Origin: a virus
Virus record (IMG/VR): IMGVR_UViG_3300034198_020657
Span: 1-35,199 of that record
Reading direction: 5' to 3' (one strand)
DNA: 35,199 bases
Each line of letters begins with the position of its first letter. Positions within the stretch are counted from its first letter, which is position 1. The notes below the pieces were generated by a model, which had not been told where the DNA came from, searched no databases, and worked only from the letters and a program-made list of their open reading frames with translations. Below, in pieces: positions 1-6,263 of the stretch. Made by a program: the position numbers and the translations under genes.

Positions 1-1
1 C

Positions 2-310
2 TCCGGTGATCTCTACGCCGAATCATCCGAGGGGGTGGCCATCGCCGTGCGGGAGTGGTGCGCCACTGCGCCGGCTGATCTGCGGATTATCCTTTGCGGC
101 TACGACAGCGAACACGATGCCCTCCTGCGGCGCGGCTGGTCCGTGGCTGAGGGCAAGGCAGGTGGAGGGGCGGGCTATAGCACCAACGGCCTGAACGGTC
201 GCCGCGAGCGGCTGTGGCTGTCGCCGGCCTGCATTGGAGTTGCCCAGCTCGGCCTCAGCCTCGAAATCCCAACCCCTACCCCAACCCCTGTCCCGATCCG
301 CACCGATTAG
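2..310 (+). CDS. DNA adenine methyltransferase (D12 class), C-terminal part, 5' end outside window
   Basis: The reading frame is open from the left edge to a TAG at 308-310, giving about 102 residues. The segment contains LRIILCGYDSEH, a GW further on, a Gly-rich stretch and RRERLWLSPAC. In phage D12-class adenine methyltransferases a conserved C-terminal block looks just like this (leucine-rich strand, CGY.geH, RERlWfSP.C), so the identification rests on family memory plus those motifs. The catalytic DPPY motif and SAM-binding N-terminus must lie outside the window. The last 20 residues are a Pro-Thr-rich tail (repeated PTP). Such enzymes methylate adenine in the phage DNA, typically for protection from host restriction. 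The target site cannot be read from this fragment. Confidence 0.72.
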   Translation, partial: SGDLYAESSEGVAIAVREWCATAPADLRIILCGYDSEHDALLRRGWSVAEGKAGGGAGYSTNGLNGRRERLWLSPACIGVAQLGLSLEIPTPTPTPVPIRTD

Positions 311-319
311 CTATGCTCT

Positions 320-493
320 ATGCGGATACCAACCAGCGACCCCGTGCCCACCTCATCCCCGGCCCCGCCGGTGCCCGCCTCCCTGGCTGATCCGGGGGCC
401 CGCGCCGCCGCCGTCCGCCAGCTCAGCCACCTGCCCTGGGGCCACCCGCACGCTGTCGAGCTGCGGCGGTTGTTCCGTGGGGAGGGGGCGTGA
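320..493 (+). CDS. Small Pro/Ala-rich protein of unknown function
   Basis: An ATG at 320 opens a 57-codon frame ending in TGA at 491-493. The stop overlaps the next ATG at 493 (TGATG), so the two are probably translationally coupled. The first half is rich in Pro, Ser and Ala; the second half (AAAVRQLSHLPWGHPHAVEL) looks like a short helical segment followed by LRRLFRGEGA. There is no recognisable family. It is supported mainly by its place in a chain of genes that all overlap by 1-4 bases. A competing 118-residue frame over the same bases is low-complexity Pro/Arg sequence and was not chosen. Confidence 0.5.
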   Translation: MRIPTSDPVPTSSPAPPVPASLADPGARAAAVRQLSHLPWGHPHAVELRRLFRGEGA

Positions 494-621
494 TGAAGCT
501 GATCGAACGCATCTCCTTTGCCGCCCTGGTCCTGGCCCTGTTCATCACCTCAGCCCGCCTGATCGGCGGCAAGCAGCAGGGGCACCGTGAGCCCCCTTCC
601 TGTGCGCAGTTGGAGTTGTGA
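493..621 (+). CDS. Small single-span membrane protein
   Basis: This 42-residue frame starts at ATG 493, inside the stop of the upstream gene, and ends at TGA 619-621, which overlaps the next ATG at 621. Residues 1-5 (MKLIE) are followed by a hydrophobic run, ISFAALVLALFITSA, then a basic segment (RLIGGKQQ) and a Cys-containing tail. It therefore looks like a one-pass inner-membrane peptide or a short signal-anchor. No family is recognised. A lysis-accessory (spanin-like) role is conceivable but not supported by position, because the endolysin lies far away on the other strand. Confidence 0.5.
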   Translation: MKLIERISFAALVLALFITSARLIGGKQQGHREPPSCAQLEL

Positions 622-959
622 TGCTCAGCTCCACTCCGGCCCCCAACCCCTCCACCCTCCTCCCCCACCGCCGCGGCATCGGCGACCAGGCCATCTGCGA
701 CTGGCTCGATGTGCTGCGGCTGGCTCAGCCGATGGACCTCGGCCGGCCCGGTCATTGCGTGAGCACCCGGCAGCTGATGGCCGCCTGGGGTGTTGCTCAA
801 TGCTCCGTGTCTCGCCGCCTCGCCGCGATCAACCGCGCCAGCCTGGTGCTCTCTGCTCTGGGCGATCACGCAGACGGCGCCCAGATCGGGCGGATCGTCC
901 GCGTGCATCGTGCGCCGGGGTGGTGGCGGGTTGTTGGTTCTGCTGCGGGGAGGCCATGA
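621..959 (+). CDS. Putative helix-turn-helix DNA-binding protein
   Basis: This protein has 112 residues. The start at ATG 621 is chosen over a GTG at 618 because ATG 621 overlaps the preceding stop. The centre (about residues 48-70: STRQLMAAWGVAQCSVSRRL) has the spacing of a helix-turn-helix, with a small residue at the turn and a Ser-Arg-Arg recognition helix, followed by a short basic C-terminal domain ending in WWRVVGSAAG. It probably binds DNA as a phage regulator. It could also be a small terminase-like HTH protein, but its distance of 3.7 kb from the large terminase argues against that. The end overlaps the next gene by ATGA at 956-959. Confidence 0.55.
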   Translation: MLSSTPAPNPSTLLPHRRGIGDQAICDWLDVLRLAQPMDLGRPGHCVSTRQLMAAWGVAQCSVSRRLAAINRASLVLSALGDHADGAQIGRIVRVHRAPGWWRVVGSAAGRP

Positions 960-1684
960 CCTCTCCTCCAGGCACCATCCACGCCACCGCCCTAGCCCAG
1001 CCGGTGGCGGAGGGGCCTACGGATGAGGCCCTGGACAAGGTAATTTTTCAAGCTCTCAGGGAATACCGGGAGCAAGAAAGTCCATTCGGTGGTCCTACCG
1101 ATGAGCGGCAACTTGACCGCGTAAAGGCCCGCGCCATCCTCGCCCGCTGGGGCCACCCCACCCCGCCAGCGCCGGAGCCGGGGGAGGCGCCAGCAGCGTG
1201 GCTCTACAAAGGTGAACCTGACTTTGATGGCGCCACATGGCGGGAGAACTGGCGCGCAACCACAGACGAGCAAGTGGCACGGTTCAAAGCTGAGCCTGGC
1301 TGCCCTGTCCCATTGTTCCGCCGCTCCGTCGCCCTGGTGGCCGCCCCGGTGGTGGCGCCGGTGGCGGTGAGCGAGAGGCTACGCCAGTGCCCAACCCACG
1401 ACCAGCAACCTCCCAACGCATGGGGGTGCCCCGAGTGCGTCCGTGAACTGCGTGAATCATTGGAAAATCTGCGACATATTGCAGCTAGGCATGTAGACGA
1501 GCTGGACGATTTAAGGGGCAGATCCGAAGGCGTATATGGCCTGCATCACAACGGCGATGAGGCGCCATGGATTGATGTATTCCCCGGCGGATATTACGAG
1601 CAGTTGTCGGCTCTTGGAGAGTTGCGCGATGCGATTGTTTCACACGAGATTGCCACCTTGACCGCCGAGGAGGTGCAGCCGTGA
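956..1684 (+). CDS. Hypothetical phage protein with Cys/His cluster and coiled coil
   Basis: The frame is open much further upstream, but ATG 956 overlaps the preceding TGA (ATGA) and matches the chain of coupled starts. It gives 242 residues. Residues 1-20 are flexible. Residues 24-66 look helical, followed by a Pro-rich linker near 68-80 and a charged Trp-rich segment (WLYKGEPDFDGATWRENW) around 82-99. A possible metal site lies at C145, H148, C158 and C161 (CPTH then GCPEC), and residues 162-190 form a charged amphipathic helix. The tail from 1460 on is richer in A/T than the first half. No family is recognised; the patchwork suggests fused modules as in other phage accessory proteins. Confidence 0.6.
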   Translation: MTSPPGTIHATALAQPVAEGPTDEALDKVIFQALREYREQESPFGGPTDERQLDRVKARAILARWGHPTPPAPEPGEAPAAWLYKGEPDFDGATWRENWRATTDEQVARFKAEPGCPVPLFRRSVALVAAPVVAPVAVSERLRQCPTHDQQPPNAWGCPECVRELRESLENLRHIAARHVDELDDLRGRSEGVYGLHHNGDEAPWIDVFPGGYYEQLSALGELRDAIVSHEIATLTAEEVQP

Positions 1685-1932
1685 GCACCGGCAGCTACTG
1701 GCGCGACCGTGCCGCTCCGATCATCGCGGAAGTAATCGCCCGCGTCGGCCGCGACGATGAGCGGGCCTTACGAAAGGCGCTGCACGATGCCTACCCCTTC
1801 GGAGAGCGGCGCATGCACCCCTACAGGATCTGGTGCGATGAAGTCCGCCGCCAGCTGGAGGGCAGGCAGCATCGCCGGCCGGCTTCACCTGATCCCGTCT
1901 CCCCGGGCCAGCTCGGGTTGTTTCAGCCATGA
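1681..1932 (+). CDS. Conserved small phage protein (YWRDRAAPII type)
   Basis: This protein has 83 residues. GTG 1681 overlaps the upstream stop (GTGA) and has a good Shine-Dalgarno sequence, GGAGGTG, about 8 bases upstream. The sequence begins YWRDRAAPIIAEVIARVG, then RALRKALHDAYPFGERRMHP and IWCDEVRRQL, and ends with a short tail, GQLGLFQP. From memory, similar short proteins of this pattern occur in phages and prophages near recombination or endonuclease genes; the function is unknown. The LGLF end recalls clamp-binding peptides but is not a clear match. It overlaps the nuclease gene by four bases. Confidence 0.62.
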   Translation: MSTGSYWRDRAAPIIAEVIARVGRDDERALRKALHDAYPFGERRMHPYRIWCDEVRRQLEGRQHRRPASPDPVSPGQLGLFQP

Positions 1933-2459
1933 CCACCCCTCCCCTCCTGGCATCAGGAGCGGCCTTCCTGGCTGGCGCTGCGGTGCTGGCCGGTGGCAGG
2001 CCGCCGACGCTGGCCGTGCCGCTGCCACCGCCGGCCTTCGCTGCCACGGTGCTTTCCGTGGGTGACGGCGACACCTTGCGCGTGGCTGATGCTAGTGGCC
2101 AGCGGGTCACGATCCGCCTGGCCTGCATCGACGCCCCCGAGCGCCGCCAAGCCCCCCATGGCGCCATTGCCGCCGCCGCCCTGCGCGTGCTGGCCCCGGT
2201 TGGCGCGAGTGTCCGGGTCAGGCCCCACGCCACCGACCGATACGGGCGGACCGTGGCGGAGGTGTTCTATCAGCGCAGATCGACCGGGCTGGCGATGGTG
2301 GCCACCGGCCAGGCCTTCGCCTATCGGAAGTATCTGAGCGGCTGCAGCAGCAGCTACCTGCGGGCCGAGGGCATCGCCAAGCGCGAGCGCCTGGGGGTGT
2401 GGATCGTGCCCGGTGGCATCACCAGGCCCTGGGATTGGCGTGCGGCGCAGAGGCGCTGA
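1929..2459 (+). CDS. Thermonuclease (SNase-like) family protein, probably exported
   Basis: This 176-residue protein starts at ATG 1929 (ATGA overlap). Residues 1-38 are an Ala/Leu/Pro-rich hydrophobic leader compatible with a signal peptide or anchor. The rest is a staphylococcal-nuclease OB fold: VGDGDT at 44-49, RLACIDAPE at 63-71 and DRYGR at 103-107. By family comparison R63, E71 and R107 match the catalytic Arg-Glu-Arg triad, and D46 and D48 the calcium-binding acidic residues. It ends in a WR-containing tail with LGVWIVPGG at about 155-163. It should cleave DNA or RNA, acting in the periplasm or outside if exported. In a phage this could help host genome scavenging or entry. Confidence 0.85.
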   Translation: MTTPPLLASGAAFLAGAAVLAGGRPPTLAVPLPPPAFAATVLSVGDGDTLRVADASGQRVTIRLACIDAPERRQAPHGAIAAAALRVLAPVGASVRVRPHATDRYGRTVAEVFYQRRSTGLAMVATGQAFAYRKYLSGCSSSYLRAEGIAKRERLGVWIVPGGITRPWDWRAAQRR

Positions 2460-2461
2460 GG

Positions 2462-2812
2462 ATGCCCGCAAGCCGCCGCACACCCGAGCAGGTCCGCAAG
2501 ATCCTCACCAGCCGGGAGACGATCACCACCCTGGCGAAGCGCTATGGCTGCAGCAAGCAGGCCATCAGCCTGATTCGCACCGGCAGGGCCTACGCCAATC
2601 TCTGGCCCGAGATCCCACGCCGCGGCGCCCCCGCACCCGTCACCCCCGTCACCCCCACCACCCCCGGCGCCCTCAGCTGCCTCGACTGCCTCCACTGGCG
2701 CGGCGGTGACAGGCCCTGCCGCGAGGGGCTGCCTGATGCCAGCGAAAGCGATCTGGGGTTCGCCAATTACTGCGACTTTTACGCTTGCGGTGGACAATCC
2801 CTGTCAGAATAG
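2462..2812 (+). CDS. HTH protein with C-terminal Cys cluster
   Basis: ATG 2462 is preferred over upstream in-frame starts that would run inside the nuclease gene; GCTGAGG just before it may serve as a ribosome binding site. The 116 residues contain an HTH at about 8-40 (EQVRKILTSRET then LAKRYGCSKQAISLI), a Thr-Pro linker (VTPVTPTTP, 60-68) and a Cys module with C73, C76, C86 and C104 ending in YCDFY. HTH plus C-x2-C suggests DNA binding with a metal-stabilised tail. The same architecture recurs in the minus-strand gene at 17407-17781. The exact role is unknown. Confidence 0.6.
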   Translation: MPASRRTPEQVRKILTSRETITTLAKRYGCSKQAISLIRTGRAYANLWPEIPRRGAPAPVTPVTPTTPGALSCLDCLHWRGGDRPCREGLPDASESDLGFANYCDFYACGGQSLSE

Positions 2813-2831
2813 GCACAGCCTATCTGGAGCC

Positions 2832-3104
2832 ATGGCGATCACGCGAGCAGGTGAAACCTTCGACGGCTACAACCAGCCGAAGGCCACACCGAAGCATCCG
2901 ACCAAGAGCCATGCCGTCCTGGCCAAGGAAGGGGATCAGGTGCGACTGATTCGCTTCGGCCAGCAGGGTGTGAAAGGTGCGGGGAAGAACCCCAAAACCG
3001 AAGCCCAGAAGGAACGCCGCGCCAGCTTTAAGGCTCGCCATGCCTCCAACATCGCCAAAGGGAGGCTCAGCGCGGCTTACTGGGCGGATCGCGTGAAGTG
3101 GTGA
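2832..3104 (+). CDS. Conserved small basic phage protein (ASFKARH...AYWADRVKW)
   Basis: This 90-residue protein is read from ATG 2832, the first ATG after a 19-base gap. It is Lys/Arg-rich, with HPTKSHAVLAKEGDQVRLIR at about 21-42, a Gly/Lys-rich loop, then SFKARHASNIAKGRLSAAYW and the terminal WADRVKW. From memory, this C-terminal signature is widespread in tailed-phage small proteins annotated only as hypothetical (I believe a DUF of this pattern exists, possibly DUF6321, but cannot confirm it). The HP, K and aromatic pattern suggests nucleic-acid contact. Its stop overlaps the next start (TGATG at 3102-3106). Confidence 0.7.
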   Translation: MAITRAGETFDGYNQPKATPKHPTKSHAVLAKEGDQVRLIRFGQQGVKGAGKNPKTEAQKERRASFKARHASNIAKGRLSAAYWADRVKW

Positions 3105-3295
3105 TGAATCCAAGTAGCAAATCAACCAGCGAAAATCTCATGCAGGCAACCGCTCCACCTCGCATCATTCGCAGGCCTGCAGCCGATGGTCAGCCCGCCC
3201 GCTTTGAGGCCGCCTGGGCGCCCGACGCCCCCGCAACCCCCCGCCAGCGCCTGATGGCTGCTCAGCAGAAGCGCCGCCAGCGGGGTGGGAGATGA
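3104..3295 (+). CDS. Small basic protein of unknown function
   Basis: This 63-residue frame begins at ATG 3104, overlapping the stop of the previous gene; two in-frame GTG codons just upstream lie inside that gene and are less likely. The sequence has a Ser/Thr-rich start, a segment PPRIIRRPAADGQPARFEAA and a basic helix, PRQRLMAAQQKRRQR, at the end. There is no recognisable domain. It overlaps the dCTP-deaminase-like gene by ATGA and probably shares its transcript. The assignment rests on position and continuous overlap rather than homology. Confidence 0.5.
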   Translation: MNPSSKSTSENLMQATAPPRIIRRPAADGQPARFEAAWAPDAPATPRQRLMAAQQKRRQRGGR

Positions 3296-3924
3296 GCGGC
3301 GACGACATTAGAAGCCCCGGCTCCCAGTTCGGCGGCCCCATCCCCGACTGGCGCATCCGTCAGCTCGCCGAGGCTGGGATGATCAGCCCGTTTGAGCCGA
3401 GGAAGGTGCGGCAAGTGGATCTTCCCGGCAGCTTCCGGCGCCCCGTTATCAGCTACGGCTGTTCCTCCTATGGCTACGACCTCACCCTGTCACCAAACGA
3501 CTTCCGCGTGTTCCGCCACGTGCCGGGCCTGATCGTTAACCCGAAGGCCTTCGATGATCGCTGCCTGGCACCGGCAGAGCTGCAACGGGACCAGTGGGGG
3601 CAGTTCTTCATCCTCCCGGCCCACACCTACGCTCTCGGCGTGGTGATCGAGCGCCTGAAGCTCCCCGCCAACATCACCGCCCAGTTCATCGGCAAGAGCA
3701 CCTACGCCCGCTGCGGGATCATCGTGAACCTCACCCCCGGCGAAGCCGGCTGGGAAGGTCACCTGACCCTGGAGATCAGCAACAGCAGCGGCGCCGACTG
3801 CCGCATCTACGCCAACGAAGGCATCTGCCAAGCCCTCTTCTACGAGGGGGCGCCCTGTGACCAGCCCTACGGGGATGGGAAGTATCAGGGGCAAGCGGAT
3901 GGTGTCACTTTGGCGAGGGTTTGA
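3292..3924 (+). CDS. dcd: dCTP deaminase / dUTPase-family enzyme
   Basis: This 210-residue protein, with ATG 3292 overlapping the previous stop, is a member of the trimeric dUTPase/dCTP deaminase superfamily. Visible motifs are SSYGYDLTLS near 58-67, the phosphate-binding GKSTYAR at 134-140 (K135, S136, R140) and GWEGHLTLE at 153-161, where E161 corresponds to the catalytic glutamate that activates water in Dcd. An aromatic/Gln C-terminal stretch (YGDGKYQGQADG) resembles the nucleotide-capping tail. The family converts dCTP to dUTP (and in bifunctional forms to dUMP), feeding dTMP synthesis. Here it most likely supports phage DNA replication. Mono- versus bifunctional activity cannot be decided from the sequence. 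Confidence 0.88.
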   Translation: MSGDDIRSPGSQFGGPIPDWRIRQLAEAGMISPFEPRKVRQVDLPGSFRRPVISYGCSSYGYDLTLSPNDFRVFRHVPGLIVNPKAFDDRCLAPAELQRDQWGQFFILPAHTYALGVVIERLKLPANITAQFIGKSTYARCGIIVNLTPGEAGWEGHLTLEISNSSGADCRIYANEGICQALFYEGAPCDQPYGDGKYQGQADGVTLARV

Positions 3925-3926
3925 TC

Positions 3927-4331
3927 ATGGGAGAAGCGAAACGGCGTAAAGCGGTCCTCGGTGATGTTTATGGCACGCCGGAGGGTAGCAAAGGCAAGGC
4001 GGAAGTCGAGCTGGGCTTCCGGTATATGACTACGGAAGAAGTTGATAGCGCGGATTTCCGCCTTCCGCCTGACTATTCCTACTCCTTTCTTGTTTGCTCA
4101 TTTTGGGGCTTTGAGTTTCCAGTGGCGGTTAGGTGTGTTCGAGATGCAGTCGGTCAGTTCAATTCTTATGTTTACGGGAAAATCGATCTCAGGCAGATAC
4201 CTGGCCTTCCGTTTCAGGGCACAAGGAAAAACAGGGATCACCGCAGCCTGAACAGGTTTCTCTTGGAAGCCTCTGACGTGATCCTTGTAAGAGAGTCCGA
4301 CCAAGAAAAGGCGTACACAAGGAGCACTTGA
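3927..4331 (+). CDS. Hypothetical protein with MGEAKRRK start
   Basis: This 134-residue protein is read from ATG 3927, two bases after the preceding stop. The N-terminus MGEAKRRK is a short motif seen at the start of many unrelated bacterial and phage small proteins. The rest has strands rich in aromatic residues (YSYSFLVCSFWGFEFPVAVR) and a C-terminal NRFLLEASDVILVRE segment. Codon use is visibly richer in A/T than in flanking genes (for example 4020-4260), suggesting recent acquisition. No function is recognised. Confidence 0.6.
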   Translation: MGEAKRRKAVLGDVYGTPEGSKGKAEVELGFRYMTTEEVDSADFRLPPDYSYSFLVCSFWGFEFPVAVRCVRDAVGQFNSYVYGKIDLRQIPGLPFQGTRKNRDHRSLNRFLLEASDVILVRESDQEKAYTRST

Positions 4332-4334
4332 CCG

Positions 4335-4640
4335 ATGCCAATGATCTCCGCCGCTGACCCCACCTTCCGCGAGCAATACCCCAACGGCTGCATGGTCTAC
4401 GACCGCCTGGGGCGCCAACTCCACAACGTGGTGGCCTGCAACCTGGAAACCGGTGAGGTGGTCCGCCAGGGCGAGAGCCGAATCGTGGGCGCAGTCTTGC
4501 GAATGGCCAGGGGCCGCGAGCGGAACTGGGATCTTCCGGCCGAGTTTCGCCGCCACGGCTTCTGGCCTGCCCCTCTCAAGATCGTGCCGTGGCCGGTGGC
4601 GCATATCAGCTTTGAGGCCGAGGAGGAACCTGCCGCCTGA
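4335..4640 (+). CDS. Hypothetical small protein upstream of the terminase
   Basis: This protein has 101 residues, with ATG 4335 three bases after the previous stop, and it ends overlapping the terminase start (TGATG at 4638-4642). It contains the pattern FREQYPNGCMVYDRLGRQLHN and then VVACNLETGEVVRQG, resembling a small beta domain with a conserved turn, followed by MARGRERNWDLPAEFRRHGF and a tail EEEPAA. It has no HTH, so it is not obviously the small terminase even though it sits where that gene is often found. The function is unknown. Confidence 0.6.
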   Translation: MPMISAADPTFREQYPNGCMVYDRLGRQLHNVVACNLETGEVVRQGESRIVGAVLRMARGRERNWDLPAEFRRHGFWPAPLKIVPWPVAHISFEAEEEPAA

Positions 4641-6214
4641 TGCCACCCCTCAACCTCCTCCACCACGCTGCCGCCCGCGCCTACGACGGGTTCCCGGTGC
4701 TGGCAGCGATCGAGGAGGCCAGGGCGGCTGAGCTGGCGGAGCCGGTGGAGGCCTACAAGGCCAGTTTTGGCGACTACGTGGCAGCAATCGCACCGGCTGA
4801 TTTTAAGTTCACCAGGCATACCGAAAGGCTGATTGAGATCGGTCAACGGATCGTGGATGGCAAACTGCCGCGGGTGATGATCGAGCTGCCGCCGCGGCAT
4901 TACAAGAGCACGATCTTCAGCCGGTTCCTGCCGGGCTGGTTTCTGCGGCGGTTTCCAGAGCGCACCTTTGGCTTGGGGGCCCACACCCAAACACTGGCCG
5001 CTGAGTTCGGCGAGGCCGCCCGCGGCTACTTTGAGGCTTCCGGTGGTGCCCTGTGCCCCAGCAGCAGCGGCAAGGATCGATGGAAGACCAGCGGCGGCCT
5101 CGGTGGGATGTGGGTTGCAGGCGTCGGCAAGGGCACCGGCCTGCCAGCTCATTTTTTGGGGGTGGATGATCCCATTAAGGGCAGGGAGGAGGCCGAAAGC
5201 GTCGCCTACAGGCGCCGGCTGTGCAACTGGTATTCGACGGTCCTCAACACCAGGGAAGAACCCGGCTGCCTCAAGCTGATCACCCACACCCGATGGCTTC
5301 ATGACGCGGACCTGATCGGCTGGCTGCTTGCCAAGGTTGATGAGCTGGACAGGGAGGGGCACGGGGCCATGGCGGAGCGGTGGCACGTGATCTCTATGCC
5401 GCTGATCGCTGAGCCGATCGTGAAGCCGCTGCCAGCCCTGTGCACCAGGGAGCCAGATCACCGCAAGCCAGGCGAGGCGCTCGATCCCACCCGATATGAC
5501 GAGGAGTGGGCGGAGGCCAAAAAACGCAACACCCCTACCCGCGACTGGGAGGCGCTGTATCAGCAGAACCCCTCCGCCGGGGAAGGAACCGTGTTCTTCC
5601 TGGATCGGATGCGGTTCTACGGCAAGCCCGCATGGCCAGGCCTACCTGATGATCCCCAACTGCCGGATCGGTTCATCCGCACGATCCTCTCGGTGGACTG
5701 CACCTTTGACGACACCGCCGGCAGCGACATGGTGGCCATGACCCTGTGGGGTCAGAACCCTCAGGGCGCCTGGCTGCTGGACCTGGTGAATGAGCGCCTG
5801 GACTTCCCTGCCACCGTGGCGATGATCCGCTCAATGCACACCCGCCACCGCTTCGGGGAGCTGCTGATCGAGAAGAAGGCCAATGGCGCCGCTGTGATCA
5901 AGACCCTCACGCAGGGTGCCCATGGCTACCATGTGGTTGCTGCCGGAGTTGGCGATATGGGCGGCAAGGAAAGCCGCGCCAATGCCGCCTCTGTCGAGTT
6001 CAACAACGGCCGCGTGTTCCTGCCGCGCAATGCCCCGTGGAGCAACGTGGTTCGTGATCAGTTGCTGCAGTTCCCTGCTGCAACCTTCGATGACATCGTG
6101 GACAGCACCAGCCAGTTGTTGATCTACATCGCCGGCACCGGCCCGATCAGCTTCAGCACCGTCAGCTATGGCCACGCCGCGCCAGGAGCGATAGCCCCCA
6201 CGGTGCAGTGGTAA
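4640..6214 (+). CDS. terL: Terminase large subunit (DNA-packaging ATPase/nuclease)
   Basis: This 524-residue protein is the motor that pumps phage DNA into proheads and cuts concatemers. In the N-terminal ATPase there is a variant Walker A, LPPRHYKST (83-91), the form typical of many TerL proteins, and a Walker B-like HFLGVDDPIK (171-180) with acidic D176 and D177. ITHTRW (215-219) fits the coupling motif. The C-terminal RNase H-type nuclease shows SVDCTFDD (351-358, D353), LLIEKKANG (408-416, E411) and FDDIVDST (483-490), the three acidic positions that bind metals. The length is typical. Its start overlaps the upstream stop. No small terminase subunit was recognised. Confidence 0.93.
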   Translation: MPPLNLLHHAAARAYDGFPVLAAIEEARAAELAEPVEAYKASFGDYVAAIAPADFKFTRHTERLIEIGQRIVDGKLPRVMIELPPRHYKSTIFSRFLPGWFLRRFPERTFGLGAHTQTLAAEFGEAARGYFEASGGALCPSSSGKDRWKTSGGLGGMWVAGVGKGTGLPAHFLGVDDPIKGREEAESVAYRRRLCNWYSTVLNTREEPGCLKLITHTRWLHDADLIGWLLAKVDELDREGHGAMAERWHVISMPLIAEPIVKPLPALCTREPDHRKPGEALDPTRYDEEWAEAKKRNTPTRDWEALYQQNPSAGEGTVFFLDRMRFYGKPAWPGLPDDPQLPDRFIRTILSVDCTFDDTAGSDMVAMTLWGQNPQGAWLLDLVNERLDFPATVAMIRSMHTRHRFGELLIEKKANGAAVIKTLTQGAHGYHVVAAGVGDMGGKESRANAASVEFNNGRVFLPRNAPWSNVVRDQLLQFPAATFDDIVDSTSQLLIYIAGTGPISFSTVSYGHAAPGAIAPTVQW

Positions 6215-6240
6215 CAAGATTGAAAGAGAATACAATAATG
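6208..6240 (+). promoter_or_regulatory. AT-rich candidate promoter of the sigma-like gene
   Basis: In the 49-base gap between terL and the sigma-like gene, the composition drops sharply to an A/T-rich stretch containing TACAAT (6231-6236), a good -10-like hexamer. The position 17 bases upstream holds no clear -35 element. A 9-codon frame (ATG 6238 to TGA 6265-6267) overlaps the ATG of the sigma-like gene at 6264. This is inferred only from composition and a single hexamer. Confidence 0.35.
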
Positions 6241-6263
6241 GAACTACAGAATGGGTTGATCCA

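Noticed and set aside
307-316. Decamer TTAGCTATGC shared with 19219-19228
   Set aside because: Chance sharing of 10-mers is expected in a 35-kb window, and the two sites have unrelated surroundings.
587-955. N-terminal extension of the frame ending at 1684
   Set aside because: The extra residues are Pro/Arg-rich shadow sequence over the HTH gene at 621-959. ATG 956 with ATGA overlap is a better start.
4397-5461. Long minus-strand frame opposite the terminase
   Set aside because: It is antisense to clear terminase motifs. In GC-rich DNA such frames are common shadows, and the product lacks any sensible pattern. The same applies to 8522-10105 and 11389-13116 on the minus strand.
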